Of a stretch of DNA of 17,329 nucleotides, positions 13,661 to 17,329 are shown piece by piece. Position 1 is the first letter of the stretch. Each line of letters starts with the position of its first letter. Made by a program: the position numbers and the translations under genes. The stretch is from the NCBI GenBank assembly GCA_038330365.1, contig JBBQNY010000054.1, positions 1 through 17,329 of the forward strand, given 5' to 3'. The notes under the pieces were generated by a model. It did no database searches. It had not been told where the DNA came from and saw nothing but the letters and a program-made list of their open reading frames with translations. Origin of the DNA: JBBQNY01 sp038330365. GTDB lineage: Bacteria > Pseudomonadota > Gammaproteobacteria > Xanthomonadales > Ahniellaceae.

Positions 13661-14581
13661 TCACGCCGGCGTCACCATCGCCGGCGACCCCGCCACGGAC
13701 CGCTCCAGATTGCGGATGATGGATACGCAACGCTCGGCCTCCTCGTGCCACGGCCCGCTCAGCGGCAGCAGCGGCAATCGCAAGTCCGGCCCGCACAGGC
13801 CGAGGCGGTGCATTAGCCATTTGACGGGTATGGGATTGGGCTCGCTCCCCAGCATTTCATTCAGCGGCGCGAAGCTCGCGTCGATTGCGCCGGCCTGCCG
13901 GGCGGCGTGGGCATGAGCGGCCTGGCAGAGCGCTCTGAAGCTGCCGGGGCAGACGTTGGCGAGCACCGACACCACACCATCGGCGCCGGCGAGCATTGCG
14001 CGCGCCGCGGTCGGGTCGTCTCCCGAAAGCACGGCGAACCCCGGACGCTGCAGCGCCAGTAGCGCCTGCATGCGTTCTGGCTCCGTGCGCGCCTCCTTGA
14101 TGCCCACGATGTTCGGGTGTCCGACGAGTTCCGCCACCGTCTCGGGCAGCAGATCGCAGCCTGTACGCGACGGCACGTTGTACAGGATCAACGGCAGAGC
14201 CCCTGCGTCGGCCAGCGCCTGGTAGTGCGCCACCAGGCCCTGCTGCGTTGGCCGGACGTACGCGGGTGTCACCACCAGCGTCGCGTGGGCGCCAGCGTTG
14301 TCCGCGAGCTTCTGCAGCTGCAGTGCGCGCTGAGTGCTGGACGCACCACAGCCCGCGATAACGGTGATCGCGCTGCCGGCACGCCGGACGGCAGCCTCGA
14401 TCAGCTGCTGCAATTCGTCGAATTCGAGCGCACCGGATTCGCCGGTTGATCCACCCACCACGATGCCGTCGGTCGACGCCGCGTTGTGCAAGTCGAGAAT
14501 GCGGTTCCACGCCGGCAAGTCGACGGAGCCGTCGGCGTTGAACGGCGTTGCCAGTGCGCAGATGCTGCCTTCAATGCGCAT
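13661..14581 (-). CDS. dapA: 4-hydroxy-tetrahydrodipicolinate synthase
   Basis: Condenses pyruvate with aspartate semialdehyde, the first step of the lysine/diaminopimelate pathway. TIM-barrel protein of 306 residues from ATG 14581. This start puts GSICALATPF at the same place as in E. coli (MFTGSIVAIVTP) and has AGGT 7-10 nt upstream; a further ATG at 14596 adds five residues without family match. Key residues: Lys162 (GIKE, Schiff base), Tyr134 (LYNVPSRTG), Arg139, Tyr108 and Thr46. Ser45 stands where E. coli has Thr44. The C-terminal half (LSGDD, EPNPIPVKW) is intact. bamC begins 60 nt downstream; gcvR is divergent. Confidence 0.95.
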   Translation of the reverse strand: MRIEGSICALATPFNADGSVDLPAWNRILDLHNAASTDGIVVGGSTGESGALEFDELQQLIEAAVRRAGSAITVIAGCGASSTQRALQLQKLADNAGAHATLVVTPAYVRPTQQGLVAHYQALADAGALPLILYNVPSRTGCDLLPETVAELVGHPNIVGIKEARTEPERMQALLALQRPGFAVLSGDDPTAARAMLAGADGVVSVLANVCPGSFRALCQAAHAHAARQAGAIDASFAPLNEMLGSEPNPIPVKWLMHRLGLCGPDLRLPLLPLSGPWHEEAERCVSIIRNLERSVAGSPAMVTPA

Positions 14582-14804
14582 TCGGGTACCTGTCATTCGG
14601 AGCGGACAAGGTTACGTGCCTGCGCCGTCGCAAGGAAGCGGCAGCGCGTTCCCGCGCCCGGCCGCGGGCGCTTTCCGAAAGCCAGGCATCCGTGCGCCCG
14701 GCGAGTGTGAGCGGGCTCTCGCGGATTTCCTTGTGGGGTAATGGGCGCACAAGTAAGCTGCCGCTGCACGCGGTCGCCTGGCCGCAAGGAATTGCCGAAC
14801 CAAC

Positions 14805-15353
14805 GTGCCGCGACAGCCAACCAACGAAAACTACGTCCTCATCACTGCCGTGGCAAAGGAATCCCAGCCGATCCTGTTGCCGCTGACGCGGCGGATCCGG
14901 GACTGTGGGTGCAACGTGCTGGAGTCGCGACTTTCCTGCCTCGGCCGGGACATCGTCATCGCCTGCCTCGCGGTCGGCTCATGGGATGCGATCGCCAAGC
15001 TCGAATCGAGCCTGCCCCGGCTGCAGCGCGAAGATGGTGTCACCGCGACGATGCAGCGCACCGAAGCCCGCGCGAACCAGGAAACGCTGCTGCCGTACCT
15101 GGTCGAGGTCGTCGCCGCTGACAAACCGGGCATCCTGCACGAACTGGCGGAATTTTTTGCCACGCGCAGCATTTCGCTCGAGCAGCTCTCGTCCTCGCGT
15201 TATCGCGCGATGCAGACGGGGGCGGAAATGTTTTCGGCACAGATCACGATCGGCGTGCCTGCAAAGACGCACATTGCGGCCCTGCGCGATGACTTCCTCG
15301 AGTTCTGCGACTCGCTGAATCTCGACGCCGTGATGGAACCCGTCAAGTATTAG
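14805..15353 (+). CDS. gcvR: Glycine cleavage system repressor-type double ACT protein
   Basis: A 182-residue cytosolic protein with two ACT domains (about 9-75 and 97-170), matching GcvR, which in E. coli binds GcvA and blocks activation of the glycine-cleavage genes. Shared features include NYVLITAVAKE, the CGCNVLESRLSCLGRD strand (34-49), GSWDAIAKLESSLP (58-71) and VVAADKPGILHELAEFFATRSI (about 101-122), the usual ligand-binding turn of an ACT domain. The start is GTG at 14805; AAGGA lies 14 nt upstream, rather far. The position divergent from dapA and ahead of bcp repeats the E. coli order dapA-gcvR-bcp. A weak promoter-like pair (TTGTGG, 17 nt, TAAGCT) lies about 14729-14757. Confidence 0.9.
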   Translation: MPRQPTNENYVLITAVAKESQPILLPLTRRIRDCGCNVLESRLSCLGRDIVIACLAVGSWDAIAKLESSLPRLQREDGVTATMQRTEARANQETLLPYLVEVVAADKPGILHELAEFFATRSISLEQLSSSRYRAMQTGAEMFSAQITIGVPAKTHIAALRDDFLEFCDSLNLDAVMEPVKY

Positions 15354-15369
15354 CGCCGGCCGCTCCGAC

Positions 15370-15888
15370 TTGAAGTCGCCGCATGATCGAGCCGCCCGCG
15401 CCGAGGCTGCCGCAGCGCGGAATCGCGACGCCGATGCGCGCATTGATCCGCTGCCGGACCTGTCCACGATGGGGACCAGCGGGGCCGTGGATCTGGCTTC
15501 GCTGCGCGGCAGGGCCCTGGTTCTGTATTTCTATCCGAAGGACGCGACCAGCGGCTGCACGACCGAAGCCCTCGACTTCCAGTCTGCACTTGACGCGTTC
15601 GCCGAGGCTGGAGTCCGCATCGTGGGAGTTTCGCGCGACTCGCTGGCGTCGCATGCGCGCTTCCGTGAGCGCCAGGGTCTCGGGTTCGATCTGATCTCCG
15701 ATAGCGACGAATCCCTGTGCACCCTGTTCGATGTCATCCGCACCAAGTCCATGTACGGACGGGAAGTGCGCGGCATCCAGCGCAGTACCTTCCTGTTCGA
15801 CAAGGCCGGACGCCTGCGCCAGGCCTGGCGCGGCATGCGTGTTCCAGGGCACGTGGCGCAGGTGCTCGAAGCGGCACGCGCGTTGTGA
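15370..15888 (+). CDS. bcp: Bcp/PrxQ-type peroxiredoxin
   Basis: A thiol peroxidase that reduces hydrogen peroxide and organic peroxides. The thioredoxin fold carries YPKDATSGCT (55-64) with Pro56, Thr60 and peroxidatic Cys63. The resolving Cys found five residues later in E. coli Bcp is absent (TTEALDF), and no other cysteine occurs beyond Cys121 (ESLCTLF), so it is a one-Cys or atypical form. GVSRDS and IQRSTFLFDKAGRL fit the family. The only usual start in frame before the domain is TTG 15370, 16 nt after gcvR; the next ATG (codon 34) would cut into the fold. The first 24 residues are Ala/Arg-rich and unlike the family. It is probably cotranscribed with gcvR. Confidence 0.93.
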   Translation: MKSPHDRAARAEAAAARNRDADARIDPLPDLSTMGTSGAVDLASLRGRALVLYFYPKDATSGCTTEALDFQSALDAFAEAGVRIVGVSRDSLASHARFRERQGLGFDLISDSDESLCTLFDVIRTKSMYGREVRGIQRSTFLFDKAGRLRQAWRGMRVPGHVAQVLEAARAL

Positions 15889-15976
15889 GGTTCGAGACGA
15901 AAATCCCGCAGCGCCGCAGAATCGTTGCCCATTGTGATTGCCTGCAATCCCACCGACAGGAGAAGCCCACTACGTG

Positions 15977-17329
15977 ATGACCTCGACGCGGCGCACCTTC
16001 GTCCTCGACACCAATGTGCTGATGCACGATCCAACGGCGCTGTTCCGCTTCGAGGAACACGACGTGTACTTGCCGATGACGGTGCTCGAGGAACTCGATG
16101 CCGCCAAGAAAGGCTCGTCGGAAGTCGCGCGCAACGCACGCCAGGTCAGTCGCTTCATCAACGAGCTGATCGAAGTCCACGGCGCCGACAGTATCCAGGA
16201 GGGTCTGGGGCTCGCGCGGCCACAGGAGCTTCGGCTTTCGGGACGCGCCCCGCACGGCAAGTTGCGCTTTCAGATGCGCACCTCAAGCAACCGCAGTCAT
16301 ATCGCCGGCGGCGTGGCGCCCGACAACCAGATCCTTGCCGCCATCGTCGAGCTGCTGGCAGGCGACCCTGCCATCCCGGTGGTGCTGGTCTCGAAGGACA
16401 TCAACCTCCGCATCAAGGCGGCAATCCACGGCATCGCCGCGGAAGACTACGAGAACGACCGCGCACTCGATGATTTCTCATTGCTCTACGTGGGACATGA
16501 TCGCCTGCCGGACGACTTCTGGGAGCGCCACGACGAAGTACGCAGCTGGACCGAGCGCGGCCATACCTTCTACGAAGTGCGCATGCGCGACGACGAGCCC
16601 TGGTATGCCCACCAGTGCCTCTGGCTGGAAGGCGATGACGCCCTCGAATTCCGCGTGCTGCGCATCCAGGATGGTCTCGCCACCTTGCAGTTGCTCGATG
16701 ACTACCGCGGCGGCACGCATTCGGTATGGGGTATCCATGCGCGCAACCGGGAACAGAATTTCGCGCTGAATCTGCTGATGGATCCGGAGATCGATTTCGT
16801 GACCCTGCTCGGCACCGCCGGCACCGGCAAGACGCTGCTGGCACTCGCTGCCGGGCTCGCGCAGGTGATGGACCAGCAGCGCTACCGCGAGGTCATCATG
16901 ACCCGCGCGACCGTGAGTGTCGGCGAGGACATCGGTTTTCTGCCCGGTACGGAGGAAGAAAAAATGACGCCCTGGATGGGCGCGCTCACCGACAATTTGG
17001 AGGTGCTGACCAATCCGCAGGAAGGTGGATCGTGGGGCCGCGCCGCCACCAACGACCTGCTCGCTTCACGGGTCAAGGTCCGCTCGATGAACTTCATGCG
17101 CGGTCGCACCTTCCTGAGCCGCTACGTCATCATCGACGAGGCACAGAACCTGACGCCCAAGCAGATGAAGACGCTGCTTACCCGCGCCGGACCGGGCACC
17201 AAGATGATCTGCCTCGGCAACGTGGAGCAGATCGACACGCCCTATCTGACTGAAACGACATCGGGCCTGACGTACGCAGTTGACCGGTTCAAGGAATGGC
17301 CGCACAGCGCCCACATAACGCTGCGGCGC
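15977..17329 (+). CDS. PIN-PhoH family ATPase (3' end outside window)
   Basis: A partial gene: 451 codons are open to the window edge with no stop. Residues 5 to about 140 form a PIN ribonuclease-like domain with the acidic start FVLDTNVLMHDP (Asp11) and LPMTVLEELD; a later conserved Asp pair lies near VAPDNQILAA. Residues about 255 onward form the PhoH ATPase domain: Walker A GTAGTGKT (279-286), TRATVSVGEDIGFLPG, and Walker B YVIIDEAQN (383-391). The combined PIN-PhoH architecture suggests an RNA-handling NTPase; the cellular role of this family is poorly known. ATG 15977 fits family N-termini; a GTG directly before it (15974) is nearer to AGGAG (15958-15962) and may be used instead. It follows bcp by 88 nt. 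Confidence 0.92.
   Translation, partial: MTSTRRTFVLDTNVLMHDPTALFRFEEHDVYLPMTVLEELDAAKKGSSEVARNARQVSRFINELIEVHGADSIQEGLGLARPQELRLSGRAPHGKLRFQMRTSSNRSHIAGGVAPDNQILAAIVELLAGDPAIPVVLVSKDINLRIKAAIHGIAAEDYENDRALDDFSLLYVGHDRLPDDFWERHDEVRSWTERGHTFYEVRMRDDEPWYAHQCLWLEGDDALEFRVLRIQDGLATLQLLDDYRGGTHSVWGIHARNREQNFALNLLMDPEIDFVTLLGTAGTGKTLLALAAGLAQVMDQQRYREVIMTRATVSVGEDIGFLPGTEEEKMTPWMGALTDNLEVLTNPQEGGSWGRAATNDLLASRVKVRSMNFMRGRTFLSRYVIIDEAQNLTPKQMKTLLTRAGPGTKMICLGNVEQIDTPYLTETTSGLTYAVDRFKEWPHSAHITLRR

Noticed and set aside
14582..14596. Upstream ATG for dapA at 14596
   Set aside because: The five extra residues have no counterpart in DapA proteins and the site has no ribosome binding site, while ATG 14581 has AGGT at proper distance.

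Overview
The window is GC-rich chromosomal DNA of a gammaproteobacterium, most likely of the order Xanthomonadales/Lysobacterales (Rhodanobacteraceae or a close relative). The main evidence is gene order: pcnB-folK-panB-panC followed by panD-pgi, and dapA-bamC transcribed away from gcvR-bcp. Two secreted proteins carry an 'F-x-N-G-F-E' motif of the kind I associate with this group. The taxonomic call is an inference, because there is no rRNA gene here.

Left part (1-5435): two minus-strand genes for exported proteins, a CSLREA-type right-handed beta-helix protein (302-2206) and a subtilisin-like S8 protease with a PA domain (2802-5135). The DNA around them is rich in short direct repeats, and the protease gene ends in a strong intrinsic terminator.

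Central part (5436-12130): a minus-strand block of housekeeping genes. pcnB, folK, panB and panC are joined by 1-4 nt overlaps and look like one operon (RNA polyadenylation, folate and pantothenate synthesis). panD and pgi are 2 nt apart and form a second unit. The pantothenate genes are split by about 1.1 kb that holds a composite palindromic repeat cluster (a 197-bp tandem duplication plus three units of about 80 bp) and, just before panD, a small ORF closed by a strong intrinsic terminator. pcnB has no ATG start; an in-frame ATT upstream matches the unusual start known from E. coli pcnB.

Right part (12131-17329): a divergent promoter region, tRNA-Glu(CTC) and the ferredoxin gene fdxA on the plus strand; bamC and dapA on the minus strand; then gcvR, bcp and a PIN-PhoH ATPase gene on the plus strand, the last running off the window end.

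I saw no clear novel defence or mobile system. The most interesting items are the panD leader/terminator region, the repeat cluster that splits the pan genes, the possible AUU start of pcnB, the shared NGFE motif in the two secreted proteins, and the insertion in Pgi.
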